Shown here piece by piece: positions 7,896 through 17,615 of a DNA stretch of 64,000 nucleotides. The notes beneath the pieces are model-generated. The model was not told where the DNA came from. It saw nothing but the letters and a program-made list of their open reading frames with translations, and ran no database searches. The DNA lies in NCBI RefSeq assembly GCF_012844305.1, contig NZ_JABANE010000022.1:1-64000 (forward strand), written 5' to 3'. This stretch comes from Flammeovirga aprica JL-4 (GTDB taxonomy: Bacteria; Bacteroidota; Bacteroidia; Cytophagales; Flammeovirgaceae). How positions within the stretch are numbered: position 1 is the first letter of the stretch; each line of letters begins with the position of its first letter. The translations under genes and the position numbers were made by a program.

Positions 7896-10800
7896 TTATT
7901 TTCTTAGGAGATCCAGCACTTCAATAGCCTTGTTTAAGTCGTTAACCTCTTCAATATTAAGGATTAAACGCTTTTTTGTTTCTTTTATTTGGCAGATTTT
8001 AGGGTGAGTTTGAACATACATTAAAATTTTACCAAACTCATCAGATTGATAATAAGCAGCGTGCGTATGCTCTAATAAGTAGGCTTTTAGCGACTCATTT
8101 TTAAGAATTAGTTTTTCCATACCTATCTTTTGAGCCACCCATCGCATCTTCACAGTTTTTAATAAATCTTCCACTGGTTTTGGAATTGGACCAAAACGGT
8201 CTTTAAGACTTTGGGTGAATTTTTCCATTTCCTTTTCGTTTTTCAACTTATCAGCTCTCATATATAAATTGAGTCGTTCTGAAATATTGGAAACGTAAGT
8301 GTCTGGTATTAGAATTTCAAAATCGGTTTCTATTACCGTTTTTACTGTAATAGTCTGTTTTTCGAGTTCTTCTTTAAATAGGCTGGCAAATTCAGTTTGT
8401 TTGATTTCCTGTACTGCCTCTTCCAGGATTTGATTGAAAGTGTCAAATCCTAGGTCATTAATAAAGCCAGATTGTTCTCCACCTAATAAATCACCTGCAC
8501 CTCTAATATCAAGGTCTCTCATCGCTACTTTAAAGCCATCACCCAAATCAGAGAATTCTTCTAGGGTTGAAAGGCGTTTTCTTGAATCTGAAGTTAAAGC
8601 AATAGTAGGAGGCGTTAATAAATAACAATAAGCTTTTTTATTGGATCTACCTACACGCCCTCTCATCTGATGAAGATCAGACAGACCGAACATGTGTGCT
8701 TGATTAACAATAATGGTATTGGCATTAGGAATATCCAAGCCGGATTCAATAATATTGGTAGAGATTAATACGTCGTATTCGCCTTGTATAAATCGTAACA
8801 TTATTTTTTCCAATTGAGGTCCGTCCATTTGACCATGGGCATAAGTCACCTTTGCGTCCGGCACCAATGTCATGATTTTATTAGCGAAATGCTCAATGTC
8901 TGCTACTCTATTATGTACAAAGAAGGCTTGTCCACCTCTCAGTAATTCATGATGTATGGCATCACGGATCACTTCATCATTTAATGTCGAAATTTGAGTA
9001 GTTACAGGCTGACGGTTAGGTGGAGGAGTTTCGATCACAGAAAGGTCTCTTGCTCCTAGCAGTGAAAAGTGTAATGTACGTGGAATAGGAGTGGCCGTTA
9101 AGGTCAAGGCATCCACATTGACTCTCATTTCTTTCAGCTTCTCCTTTGTTTTTACACCAAACTTCTGTTCCTCGTCAATAATCATCAAGCCAAGGTCCTT
9201 AAATTCTACGTCCTTGCTTGTGATTCTATGTGTACCTATTAATATGTCTATTTTTCCTTCCTTCACTTTTTTCAGAATCTCCTTAATTTGTTTTGGAGTT
9301 CTAAAACGATTGATATAATCCACCGTACAAGGTAAATCACCAATTCTATTCAGGAAAGTCTTGTAATGTTGCATGGCTAGGATAGTAGTAGGAACCAGTA
9401 TCGCTACTTGTTTACTATCACAAACCGCTTTGAATGCGGCTCTCACCGCCACTTCAGTTTTACCAAAACCCACATCACCACAAACTAGGCGGTCCATAGG
9501 ATAAGGTTTTTCCATATCTTCTTTTACCTCTTGCGTAGCTTTAGCCTGATCAGGCGTGTCTTCAAAAAGGAAAGAAGATTCTAATTCAGCTTGCAAGTAG
9601 CCATCTTTATCAAATTGATAGCCTTTAGACTCTCTTCTTTTTGCATAAAGTTGAATCAATTCACTGGCAATATCTTTAACTCTCTTCTTCGCTTTCTTCT
9701 TTTTATTCTCCCATTCTGGCGAACCTAATTTACTTATTGTAGGTTGTCTTCCTTCTTGACCAGAGTATTTTGAGATTTTATGAAGAGCATGTAAACTCAA
9801 ATAAAGTAAATCGTTATCTCTATAAATCAAACGGATGCTTTCCTGCATTTTTCCGTTGACTTCCACTTTTTCCATACCACCGAAACGTCCCACGCCATGA
9901 TCCATGTGCGTCACAAAATCACCCGCTTTTAATTCACGAAGCTCTTTCAGCGTCATGGATTTTGTTTTGGAATATTTCTGTTTGCCTTTTGGAGCATGGA
10001 AACGTTCAAAAATCTCATGATCGGTAAAACAGGCAATATTCATTTGCTTGTCAATAAAACCGCCTCTTAAACTTAAGTTTAATTCCTGAACGAAAAGGTC
10101 GGGCTTGATCTCTTCAAAAATAGTCTGAAGTCGTTCCAGCTGTTTTGGAAGATCAGAGATAATAATATTTCGAATCCCATCATGCTGTTGCTTTTCTAGG
10201 GTTTCGCCCAGCATATGGAAGTTTTTATTAAATGAAGGTTGAGGTTTGCTTTCGAAAATAATGGTCTCCGCATTTCTGACACCTTTCTTCTTTCCAAAAA
10301 GAACTCTGTGGGATTTATTTAAGAGTTGCGTAAATCCTTTTTTAGTTTCAAAGATTTCCTCCGGTTTATTAATAACATGAGTGCCTCCACTTACTTTAAG
10401 TATATCTTCAAATTTTTCAGTGGCTTTCTCAAAATATTGTTCAATTGTATCCGTCAGCAATTCATAATCCTTGATCCAAACTGTAGCATTAGGCAAGAAG
10501 TCCAGCATGGATTCTCTCACTTCCTGCAATAGTTTATTATGAACATTGGGGACAATAGGGGCGTGGTCTTTATTTTCCTGAGAAAGTTGAGTAATAGGAT
10601 CAAACGTACGGATACTTTCTATTTCATCACCAAAGAGCTCAATTCTGAAAGGAAGCTCGTTGGCATAAGAATAGATATCAATGATGCCGCCTCTAATGGC
10701 AAATTGTCCCGCTTCATAGACAAATTCAGAAGGTTCAAAACCATATTCGATCAGCAGTTCTCTAATAAATGCTTGATCTATGTCTTCACCCACTCTAGCC

Positions 10801-11261
10801 ACATACGTATTTTCAACCAAAGATTTCTTATTGATTACTTTTTCTGTTAAAGCATCAGGGTGAGTGACGAGCAGTGCCCCTTTATTTTTTATTTCATTGA
10901 GTGAGCTGAGCGTTTCAGCACGTTGTAACACATTGGCATTTTCAACATTTGTAAACTCAAAAGGCTTCTTATAAGAGGAAGGGAAGTAAAGTACATCCGC
11001 GTTAGGAAGAAGGTTCTGAAGGTCATTGAAAAAGTACAATGCCTCTTCCACATTGTCCATCACAAAAACATGACAACCTTTTATTTTGGAATAAACAGAT
11101 GAAGCTATAATAGAATCTAAACTTCCACACAGTCCTTTTAAGTAAGTAGTACTACTTTCCTTTTTTAAATTGTTGATTAGGAGTGCGGTATTACTATCAG
11201 ACTGATAAGCTTTGATTAATTCCTTTAATTCTATTCGGTGTAGGTCTTGTGAATCTGCCAT
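7896..11261 (-). CDS. mfd: Transcription-repair coupling factor Mfd
   Basis: A 1121-residue superfamily-2 translocase that removes RNA polymerase stalled at DNA damage and recruits UvrA. The N-terminal UvrB-like part spans roughly 1-350. The RNA-polymerase-interacting (CarD-like) domain starts near 450 with LRELKAGDFVTHMDHGVGRF. The helicase core has Walker A GDVGFGKTEVAVRAAF near 594, Walker B DEEQKFGV near 693, motif III LTATPIPRTLHFSL near 715, and motif VI QMRGRVGRSNKKAYCY near 870. The C-terminal TRCF domain runs from about 1000 to the end. Length is normal for the family. A TAnnTTTG box on the minus strand at 11290-11297 sits 28 nt before the start, and the LTA-synthase-like gene is divergent. 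Confidence 0.97.
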   Translation of the reverse strand: MADSQDLHRIELKELIKAYQSDSNTALLINNLKKESSTTYLKGLCGSLDSIIASSVYSKIKGCHVFVMDNVEEALYFFNDLQNLLPNADVLYFPSSYKKPFEFTNVENANVLQRAETLSSLNEIKNKGALLVTHPDALTEKVINKKSLVENTYVARVGEDIDQAFIRELLIEYGFEPSEFVYEAGQFAIRGGIIDIYSYANELPFRIELFGDEIESIRTFDPITQLSQENKDHAPIVPNVHNKLLQEVRESMLDFLPNATVWIKDYELLTDTIEQYFEKATEKFEDILKVSGGTHVINKPEEIFETKKGFTQLLNKSHRVLFGKKKGVRNAETIIFESKPQPSFNKNFHMLGETLEKQQHDGIRNIIISDLPKQLERLQTIFEEIKPDLFVQELNLSLRGGFIDKQMNIACFTDHEIFERFHAPKGKQKYSKTKSMTLKELRELKAGDFVTHMDHGVGRFGGMEKVEVNGKMQESIRLIYRDNDLLYLSLHALHKISKYSGQEGRQPTISKLGSPEWENKKKKAKKRVKDIASELIQLYAKRRESKGYQFDKDGYLQAELESSFLFEDTPDQAKATQEVKEDMEKPYPMDRLVCGDVGFGKTEVAVRAAFKAVCDSKQVAILVPTTILAMQHYKTFLNRIGDLPCTVDYINRFRTPKQIKEILKKVKEGKIDILIGTHRITSKDVEFKDLGLMIIDEEQKFGVKTKEKLKEMRVNVDALTLTATPIPRTLHFSLLGARDLSVIETPPPNRQPVTTQISTLNDEVIRDAIHHELLRGGQAFFVHNRVADIEHFANKIMTLVPDAKVTYAHGQMDGPQLEKIMLRFIQGEYDVLISTNIIESGLDIPNANTIIVNQAHMFGLSDLHQMRGRVGRSNKKAYCYLLTPPTIALTSDSRKRLSTLEEFSDLGDGFKVAMRDLDIRGAGDLLGGEQSGFINDLGFDTFNQILEEAVQEIKQTEFASLFKEELEKQTITVKTVIETDFEILIPDTYVSNISERLNLYMRADKLKNEKEMEKFTQSLKDRFGPIPKPVEDLLKTVKMRWVAQKIGMEKLILKNESLKAYLLEHTHAAYYQSDEFGKILMYVQTHPKICQIKETKKRLILNIEEVNDLNKAIEVLDLLRK

Positions 11262-11289
11262 GAAAATTTTTTAAAACAACATTAGATGA

Positions 11290-11297
11290 CAAAAATA
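11290..11297 (-). promoter_or_regulatory. Bacteroidota -7 box for mfd
   Basis: TATTTTTG on the minus strand matches the Bacteroidota housekeeping -7 consensus TAnnTTTG and is well placed before the mfd ATG at 11261. No clear -33 element was seen. Confidence 0.45.
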
Positions 11298-11341
11298 AAA
11301 GAGTTGTTTTTTAAATACTGATTTTCTGACATCTTTTTTTT

Positions 11342-11349
11342 TAACTTTG
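11342..11349 (+). promoter_or_regulatory. Bacteroidota -7 box for the LTA-synthase-like gene
   Basis: TAACTTTG matches TAnnTTTG, 24 nt before the ATG at 11374, and is divergent from the mfd box 45 bp away. Confidence 0.5.
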
Positions 11350-11373
11350 CATGATTATTAATGAACTAAACGT

Positions 11374-13308
11374 ATGCCTAGAAAAACCACAAATATTTTA
11401 TTTGTCAATATTTATAGATTTTGTTTGATATTAATTTTGTACTCAGCTGCACGATTTATCTTTTTCTTTACCAATAGTTCCTATTTTCCTGATGCTGATG
11501 TCAGTACGTTGTTTTTAGGAGGTGTGAAATTTGATTTGCCTGCGGCGATTTACACAAACGCAATATTTGTTCTGATGGGTTTATTTCCATCTCAAGTGAG
11601 ATATAATAAGACCTATCAGAATGTGATAAAGTATTCAGTATTTATAGTAAATGCCATCACTCTGGCGATGAACTTGGCAGATACTATTTTTTTCCAATTC
11701 ACATCCAAAAGAACTACAGCATCTATATTCCAAGAGTTCTCTAATGAAGGAAATGGAGCCGTTTTATTGTTCCGTTTCTTATTTGTGGATTACTGGTACA
11801 TGACGGTAACGTGGGTGGTGCTTCTATTTTTATTTGTACTTGCCTATAATGCCATTGTATTAAAAAAGCCGAGATATAAGAAGCCTGTCATACAGTACAC
11901 TTTAGTACATACTGTATTTTTTATCATCCTTGCCGGTCTTTTAGCTGGCGGAGCAAGAGGTGGTTTTGATGGAACTACTCGCCCTATTTCATTGAATAAT
12001 GCTGGGGAATTTGTGAAAAAACCATTAGAAATGTCGGTGGTGCTGAATACACCTTTCTCTATGTTGAGAACGATCAATAAATCTACAGCACACAAACACA
12101 ACTATTTTACCAAGGAGGAATTAGCAGAAGTATATTCGGCATATCATCATCCTGATCAGGAAAAACCACAAAAGAAAATGAATGTGGTGACGATTGTGAT
12201 CGAGAGTTTTGGTCGAGAATATATTGCAGCAATGAATCAAGATCCATTGGATCCCAATTACGTGGGGTATACACCTTTTACTGATTCTTTGATACAGCAT
12301 TCAAAAGCATATGTCAATGCATTTGCCAATGGTAGAAAGTCAATTTCCGCTTTACCTTCGGTAATTTCTAGTATTCCAAGTTTCTATTCCCCTTACGTGC
12401 TTTCGCATTATTCTACCAACTCAATAAACAGTATTGCTTCTGTGTTGAAGAAAGAAGGATATTATTCCGCTTTTTTCCATGGAGCACCTAATGGATCAAT
12501 GGGCTTTGGAGCTTTTATGAACTTGGCTGGCTTTGATGATTATTTCGGCATGACCGAATATGACAATGATGATGATTTTGATGGTACTTGGGGTATTTGG
12601 GATGAGCCCTTCCTTCAGTATTTTGCTGAGACCATGAATACATTTGAAGAGCCTTTTGTGACTTCTTTATTTACATTATCTTCTCACCATCCATTCAAGA
12701 TTCCTGAAGAATACGAAGATGTATTTAAAGGAGGTCCGCTTCCTTTGAATAAAGGTACACAGTATACCGATTATGCTTTAAAACGTTTCTTCGAGACAGC
12801 TTCTAAAATGCCTTGGTTTGAAAATACAATTTTTGTAATCACAGCCGACCATACCAATCAAGTGTATTATCCAGATTATAATACAAGCTTAGGTTTATTT
12901 AAAGTGCCTATCATTTATTATGCTCCAGGAGATGAAAGCTTTGTGGGAATTGACTCTACCATCACACAGCAAATAGATATTTTCCCTACGTTGATTGATT
13001 ATTTAGGCGTAAAACAAGATTATATTTCTTTTGGTACTTCAGCACTCGATACCACAAAACAGCATTTTGCAGTGAACTTCTTAGGACCAAATGTTTTCCA
13101 AGTAACGGAGGGTGATTATACATTAGGTTTTGATGGAGAAAAAGTAAACTATATGTATAATTTCAAAACGGATAGAATGCAGGAGAACGATTTGAAGGGG
13201 ACAGGCTTACCGGAAGAAGAGAAATTAAAACGATTAGCTCAGGGGATTATGCAAGAATACTCAGAGAGAGCTATTGAAAACCGCATGATCGTAAAAGATA
13301 AAAAATAG
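11374..13308 (+). CDS. LTA-synthase-like membrane sulfatase-fold transferase
   Basis: A 644-residue enzyme with about five membrane segments in the first 190 residues and an extracytoplasmic alkaline-phosphatase/sulfatase-fold domain at about 265-600. Visible metal and active-site elements are the Glu in TIVIESFG (near 276), the hydroxyl residue in NGRKSISALPS (near 320, likely nucleophile), SSHHPF (near 432) and ITADHTN (near 490). The family includes lipoteichoic acid synthases and, in Gram-negatives, phosphoglycerol or phosphoethanolamine transferases acting on envelope glycans or lipids; a Bacteroidota cell has no LTA, so the acceptor is unknown. Its neighbours, two PAP2 phosphatases, a lipid kinase and an ArnT-like transferase, suggest envelope-lipid modification. 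A strong convergent terminator follows. Confidence 0.85.
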   Translation: MPRKTTNILFVNIYRFCLILILYSAARFIFFFTNSSYFPDADVSTLFLGGVKFDLPAAIYTNAIFVLMGLFPSQVRYNKTYQNVIKYSVFIVNAITLAMNLADTIFFQFTSKRTTASIFQEFSNEGNGAVLLFRFLFVDYWYMTVTWVVLLFLFVLAYNAIVLKKPRYKKPVIQYTLVHTVFFIILAGLLAGGARGGFDGTTRPISLNNAGEFVKKPLEMSVVLNTPFSMLRTINKSTAHKHNYFTKEELAEVYSAYHHPDQEKPQKKMNVVTIVIESFGREYIAAMNQDPLDPNYVGYTPFTDSLIQHSKAYVNAFANGRKSISALPSVISSIPSFYSPYVLSHYSTNSINSIASVLKKEGYYSAFFHGAPNGSMGFGAFMNLAGFDDYFGMTEYDNDDDFDGTWGIWDEPFLQYFAETMNTFEEPFVTSLFTLSSHHPFKIPEEYEDVFKGGPLPLNKGTQYTDYALKRFFETASKMPWFENTIFVITADHTNQVYYPDYNTSLGLFKVPIIYYAPGDESFVGIDSTITQQIDIFPTLIDYLGVKQDYISFGTSALDTTKQHFAVNFLGPNVFQVTEGDYTLGFDGEKVNYMYNFKTDRMQENDLKGTGLPEEEKLKRLAQGIMQEYSERAIENRMIVKDKK

Positions 13309-13324
13309 TCTTAGTACTGTTTAT

Positions 13325-13370
13325 AAAAAAACACTCTGTTATCTCGAATGGAATAGCAGAGTGTTTTTTT
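13325..13370. terminator. Bidirectional terminator
   Basis: Arms 13325-13342 and 13353-13370 (18 bp, one G-T pair) with A and T runs at both ends. It lies between the plus-strand stop at 13308 and the minus-strand stop at 13410 and can serve both. Confidence 0.9.
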
Positions 13371-13409
13371 ATTTTTTATGTAAAGTCCTAAACCAAAATT
13401 AGTTGTCAA

Positions 13410-14066
13410 TTATTTTAGTTCAGCACTTGATTTCTCCCAAGGTTTAAGCCTTAACCAATTTTTCTTCTTTGCAATAGTCCATGAAAACCATACCGTCAGA
13501 AGACCAACAATAGCACCCGCTGAAACATCAACAAGGAAGTGTTGAGCAAGATACATTCTTGAAATAGCGATAATAATTCCATAACTCAACCCTATAAGAA
13601 TACCTTTCCAGTTCGGAAGCATAAGGATAAACATTCCGCCTACCACGAAAGCTGTAGTGGTGTGCCCAGAAGGGAATGTATCTATGGTGTGAATATGATG
13701 ATCCATTATTTGATTAAACGCATCAGTGCCATGCAAACCACCTGGACGTAATGCAAACTCAGTACCTTTTAAAATCTGTTCTTTAACAACGTAAACAATG
13801 ATTCCATGAATAGCCGATGCCATAACGAGTACACTCCAATATTCTTTCTTCAGCCAAAGAAGAATAAACAATAAAGGAATAAGAACAAGTCCATCTCCTA
13901 AATGCGTTCCGTAGGCAAAAAATGCGTTCCAGAAAGGGGTATTTATATCGTTGAAAAAATGGACGCACCAAGCGGTTGCAGTTTCATTTGTAACGATGGA
14001 GATGATAAAAGGAACAAGCATCGCCAAGGTAGAATAGAGTAGTATTTTTGATTCTTTATCTTGCAT
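13410..14066 (-). CDS. PAP2-family membrane phosphatase (copy 1)
   Basis: A 218-residue PAP2 (type 2 phosphatidic acid phosphatase) with about six membrane segments. All three catalytic motifs are readable: KGTEFALRP (K-x6-RP), FPSGHTTTAF and SRMYLAQHFLVD. Such enzymes dephosphorylate lipid phosphates at the periplasmic face (phosphatidate, phosphatidylglycerophosphate, undecaprenyl diphosphate or lipid A). I use the ATG at 14066; the frame is open upstream to a TTG at 14087. It follows the lipid kinase gene after 80 bp containing a weak AT hairpin and is a paralogue of the PAP2 at 15130-15816. The true substrate cannot be told from sequence. Confidence 0.88.
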   Translation of the reverse strand: MQDKESKILLYSTLAMLVPFIISIVTNETATAWCVHFFNDINTPFWNAFFAYGTHLGDGLVLIPLLFILLWLKKEYWSVLVMASAIHGIIVYVVKEQILKGTEFALRPGGLHGTDAFNQIMDHHIHTIDTFPSGHTTTAFVVGGMFILMLPNWKGILIGLSYGIIIAISRMYLAQHFLVDVSAGAIVGLLTVWFSWTIAKKKNWLRLKPWEKSSAELK

Positions 14067-14146
14067 CTGATCTTCTTTTTTCTTCAAAGGTATTTATCTT
14101 TTTTGATGATCCATTGAATAATAATTTAAATATTATTAATTGGTCT

Positions 14147-15028
14147 CTAATTATCACTGTTTCCAATCACCTTTATTTGTTCTTTAACATTAAAAACAAG
14201 TGGATATTCCCATGTGTCAGGCTCGCCGTCTCTATGTCCATTTACTGATTTTTCGGTACTGTTGATAATAATATTTTTACCACTGAAAGTAGAAACAGAA
14301 GCATCTTTATCAATACTCTTCAGAAAGAGACGTATCCCCCAAGACAATCCTCTTAAAAGGTTGGGAGCAGGAAGCATGGTAATTTCTAGTTGTTGATCTC
14401 CTACTTTTGCAGAAGGGGCTATAAACGCTTCATTTCCATATTGAGCAGCATTCCCAACAGTCATGACAAATGCCTGTTTCTTTCCAGCATCTTTTCCATC
14501 TAAATGAAGTTGATAGTGGGCGGAAATATAGCTTCCATATTCTTTGAGAATGGCTTTGATATAGTTTTTTAGACCTCTACCGTCCATTTTAGCGAATACA
14601 TGTGAAATGTGAGCATCAAATCCTACACCTGCCGTACAGAAAAAGTACTTTCCATTAATCGTAGGTGCATCCAGAGGAATTAGTTTTTTCTGAGCAATAC
14701 ATTCAGCCGCTTTTACCGTATTCATAGGAATTTTCAAGTGGCGTGCTAGTCCATTTCCAGAACCTGTAGGGATAATCCCTAATATGGATTGACTGTCTAC
14801 TAATCCTGTAGCGACTTCATTGACTGTGCCATCCCCACCAACTGCAATGATAATGTCAAACTCATTACTAAATTTTTTAGAAAGCAAAGTAGCATGACCA
14901 GCATATTCAGTGTATTCAATACTGACTTCAAACTGTTTTTCTTTGAGTATTGAGGCACTCACTTCTGCCGCTTTTTTCGCTTTTCCATTACCTGAAACAG
15001 GGTTGGCTATCAATACAGCTTTGTTCAT
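14147..15028 (-). CDS. Diacylglycerol-kinase-like lipid kinase (YegS/DgkB fold)
   Basis: A 293-residue soluble lipid kinase of the DAGKc family. Residues 7-16 carry NPVSGNGKAK, residues about 61-75 the nucleotide-binding AVGGDGTVNEVATGL, and residues about 84-100 GIIPTGSGNGLARHL. The C-terminal beta-sandwich contains VNGHRDGEP near 265-273, the place of the second conserved Asp. Members phosphorylate diacylglycerol, ceramide/sphingoid or phosphatidylglycerol head groups. Lying between two PAP2 phosphatase genes, it could form a kinase/phosphatase cycle on one lipid. A terminator upstream (15073-15103) suggests its own promoter, but no clean -7 box was found. Confidence 0.87.
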   Translation of the reverse strand: MNKAVLIANPVSGNGKAKKAAEVSASILKEKQFEVSIEYTEYAGHATLLSKKFSNEFDIIIAVGGDGTVNEVATGLVDSQSILGIIPTGSGNGLARHLKIPMNTVKAAECIAQKKLIPLDAPTINGKYFFCTAGVGFDAHISHVFAKMDGRGLKNYIKAILKEYGSYISAHYQLHLDGKDAGKKQAFVMTVGNAAQYGNEAFIAPSAKVGDQQLEITMLPAPNLLRGLSWGIRLFLKSIDKDASVSTFSGKNIIINSTEKSVNGHRDGEPDTWEYPLVFNVKEQIKVIGNSDN

Positions 15029-15072
15029 TTGTTGTGGTATAGGTTGATTTCAATCTACAAAAGTGATAAAAA

Positions 15073-15103
15073 AACACCACAAAGTTAAATACCTTGTGGT
15101 GTT
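15073..15103 (-). terminator. Terminator after PAP2 copy 2
   Basis: AACACCACAA and TTGTGGTGTT, a perfect 10-bp stem, followed on the minus strand by seven T. It lies 27 nt past the stop at 15130 and separates the transferase/PAP2 pair from the lipid kinase gene. Confidence 0.85.
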
Positions 15104-15129
15104 GATTATTTTGAAATTTATTGCTGATG

Positions 15130-15816
15130 TTAAATATTCTGTATTGAAGGTTGTTGGAATAACGATGGAAGATTTTTTTTCCATGGCTTTACTTTCAATA
15201 AATAATAACGCTCACAAATGTATAAACTGATAACTACAGATAGTATTCCTAACACACTGCCTACTGCTACATCAAGAAAGAAGTGCTGTACAAGGTACAT
15301 TCTTGAAATACCTACTACAATTCCATAAAGCATACCTATTGTAATTCCTTTCCAGTTTGGAATAAGCAGGATAATTATAGCCCCAATTACAAATCCAGTA
15401 GTGGTGTGACCAGAAGGGAAACTGTTTACGGTGTGAAAATGTACGTCCAATACTTGATGGAAACTTTCAGCTCCGAATTTGCCTGCTGGCCTTAAACTTA
15501 AATTATCTCCTGTGAAAATTACTCTCTTCAACACCGCTACTAAAATGCCATGCAAGGCAGAAGACATCACAAGCACAGGCCAATATTCCTTTTTAACTAA
15601 CCATACTAACCCTAAAAGTGGAATTAAAAATATTCCGTCTCCAAGGTTGGTAATGTACTTAAAGAAATAATCCAATGTTATGGTATGGTTGTCATTTAAT
15701 AAATGTACCATCCAAGCGGTATCTCTTTCTTTTGTCACTAACGCTAAAACAACTGGGATAATAAGAAATAGCAAGATAATCCCAAACGTGTTATAGATTT
15801 TTTTCTTCGTATTCAT
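15130..15816 (-). CDS. PAP2-family membrane phosphatase (copy 2)
   Basis: A 228-residue paralogue of the 13410-14066 protein, alike over its whole length (NLGDGIFLIPLLGLVWL, FPSGHTTTGFVIG, SRMYLVQHFFLDVAVG). PSGH and SRx5Hx3D are intact. The first motif differs: copy 1 reads KGTEFALRP, while this copy reads TGDNLSLRP at the same place, so the lysine six residues before RP is a threonine; another lysine lies 12 residues before the Arg in both copies. The substrate may therefore differ. Its start overlaps the end of the ArnT-like gene by 26 bp, so the two are translationally coupled. Confidence 0.87.
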   Translation of the reverse strand: MNTKKKIYNTFGIILLFLIIPVVLALVTKERDTAWMVHLLNDNHTITLDYFFKYITNLGDGIFLIPLLGLVWLVKKEYWPVLVMSSALHGILVAVLKRVIFTGDNLSLRPAGKFGAESFHQVLDVHFHTVNSFPSGHTTTGFVIGAIIILLIPNWKGITIGMLYGIVVGISRMYLVQHFFLDVAVGSVLGILSVVISLYICERYYLLKVKPWKKNLPSLFQQPSIQNI

Positions 15817-17485
15817 CTGTTTTGAAAAATTGTTTTGTATTTAGGTCTATAATTAATAGTGTGTCTAAGGATGCTTCTCTAGTATTAGCATTTAAGAACT
15901 CAGCGTTCAGTGTTGTAATGTGAAAAGATCCATATCTCTTTATTAAGCGGAAAGGAATGTCATTTTCCCTAAGTGTTTTGATGTGAGATGAGTTAGCGAC
16001 AAGTAAGGGTCTGTCTTCTATGGGTTGGTTTTTGAGTGTATTCAATTCAATTTGAGTGCGGTAATTTCCTTTTAAGTAAAATTGAGCAGGCCAGCTGACC
16101 AGCCCTAAGTGCACTTCTCTATCTTGATGTTCATCATTGATGTATCTAGCAGCATTTACTCCTCCTTGATAAGTGAGGACGTCTTTGTAAAATACTTCAT
16201 GGACAAAAGTGCCTAAGATTAAACTGCTTATTACGCCCATTACAATGAACTTCTGTTGTATGTTATCAGCTATTTTTAGTTTAAAGAAAATAATACAACT
16301 CAAAAGAGCGATGCTCAGAGCAATGCCTAGCGTGTTGATCTCATTAAAATAAAAAGACATAATACCAATGCAGACCAGTAAGAATAAGCCGGCATAAAGC
16401 TGTATACTGATTTTGGTTATTTTATTGATCCACGTTTTCTTTTCAGACCAATTGACAATGGTATGGGCGGCATGAATACCTAAAAGTGGAAAAACAATAT
16501 TGGTGTAATGTGGAAGCTGGAATTTGGAAATGGAGAAAATAAAGAAAATAAAGGTGAAGCCACATACTGTTACGTATTCATCAGCAGATATTCCTTTCTT
16601 TATTCTTTGGTAAGCGGCTTCAATTATTCCTGAGTATGCAATCAATACCCAAGGTGCAAATGCCCACAAAACAGTATGAAGGAAAAAGAAGGGGTCTCCT
16701 TCGCCTTTTATCGGCCCCGAATTGAAAAAGCGACCAAACTGACTATCCCAGAAGAAAAACTTAATTCCTGATACATTGGTGGTGCCAAAAACGACTTTCT
16801 CAGGGTGGGCATCGAACTGAACATACAAAGCGTAAATTTCAGGAAGGGTAAATATTAAGGTGAGAAATAAAACCAACAGCCACCTGAAGTGGAGAATGCT
16901 TTTCCATTTATTCCTTAAAATAAGATCTCCCCAAATGGCAGAATAAAGTATAATAAGAATGAAAATTCCTTTTGTCATTACTGCAAATGCCGAAAATAGA
17001 GCGCCTGCAAACAGATGAAGGATGATATTCTTATTGGAAAACTGGTACAGGTGGTAGATGCCGCCCATAATTAAACCTAATAAAATCGTCTCAGCTCTGA
17101 CATCATTATTAGATAGCATTATGTGAAGAGCGGTACCCGTAATCAGGACGCTATACTGTGCTATTTTCTTATTGTATAGTACTTCTGCTAACTTATAAGT
17201 ATACCAAAGGCCTATACAGAAGAATATAAATGAGGGAAGCTTGTAGGCAAAGCCATTGATCCCAAAAATATTCATGGATATAGCACACACCCAAAAAGGA
17301 AAATGAGGCTTATCTAACCAATCCTTTTCCTGAACAATGAGGTTAATGTAGTCGCTGGTAACAACAATATGTTTTGAAATGGAAGCGTATAAAGCGGAGT
17401 CCACATCAAAAACGTCATTGAAAAGTCCGAAGGCATTTACGCTCAAGACTCCTAACAGTAGTATAATAAAATGTTTCTGCTTCAA
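15791..17485 (-). CDS. ArnT/PMT-like polyprenyl-phosphate-sugar glycosyltransferase
   Basis: A 564-residue integral membrane glycosyltransferase of the GT83/ArnT type. The first periplasmic loop reads DVDSALYASISKHI (29-42), and contains the Asp expected at the catalytic centre, followed by DWLDKPHFPFW (56-66), a signature of ArnT-like enzymes. About eleven hydrophobic segments follow and the C-terminal 120 residues form a soluble domain. Family members move a sugar from undecaprenyl phosphate to lipid A or another envelope acceptor. The start is a TTG at 17485; no upstream in-frame ATG is usable and the first internal ATG is too far in. It overlaps the PAP2 gene downstream, which supports a joint role in lipid modification. 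Confidence 0.82.
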   Translation of the reverse strand: MKQKHFIILLLGVLSVNAFGLFNDVFDVDSALYASISKHIVVTSDYINLIVQEKDWLDKPHFPFWVCAISMNIFGINGFAYKLPSFIFFCIGLWYTYKLAEVLYNKKIAQYSVLITGTALHIMLSNNDVRAETILLGLIMGGIYHLYQFSNKNIILHLFAGALFSAFAVMTKGIFILIILYSAIWGDLILRNKWKSILHFRWLLVLFLTLIFTLPEIYALYVQFDAHPEKVVFGTTNVSGIKFFFWDSQFGRFFNSGPIKGEGDPFFFLHTVLWAFAPWVLIAYSGIIEAAYQRIKKGISADEYVTVCGFTFIFFIFSISKFQLPHYTNIVFPLLGIHAAHTIVNWSEKKTWINKITKISIQLYAGLFLLVCIGIMSFYFNEINTLGIALSIALLSCIIFFKLKIADNIQQKFIVMGVISSLILGTFVHEVFYKDVLTYQGGVNAARYINDEHQDREVHLGLVSWPAQFYLKGNYRTQIELNTLKNQPIEDRPLLVANSSHIKTLRENDIPFRLIKRYGSFHITTLNAEFLNANTREASLDTLLIIDLNTKQFFKTDEYEEKNL

Positions 17486-17615
17486 TTTGAATTGAATTGT
17501 TTGTTTCTGTGGGTAAATGTCGGGTAAAAGCTTTAACTGCGAATGAAGCAGGAATGAAGTTTATGAAAAATAGAAGCAGTTGAATATTAATCCAGAGTAA
17601 TAATTGTGAACAAAA

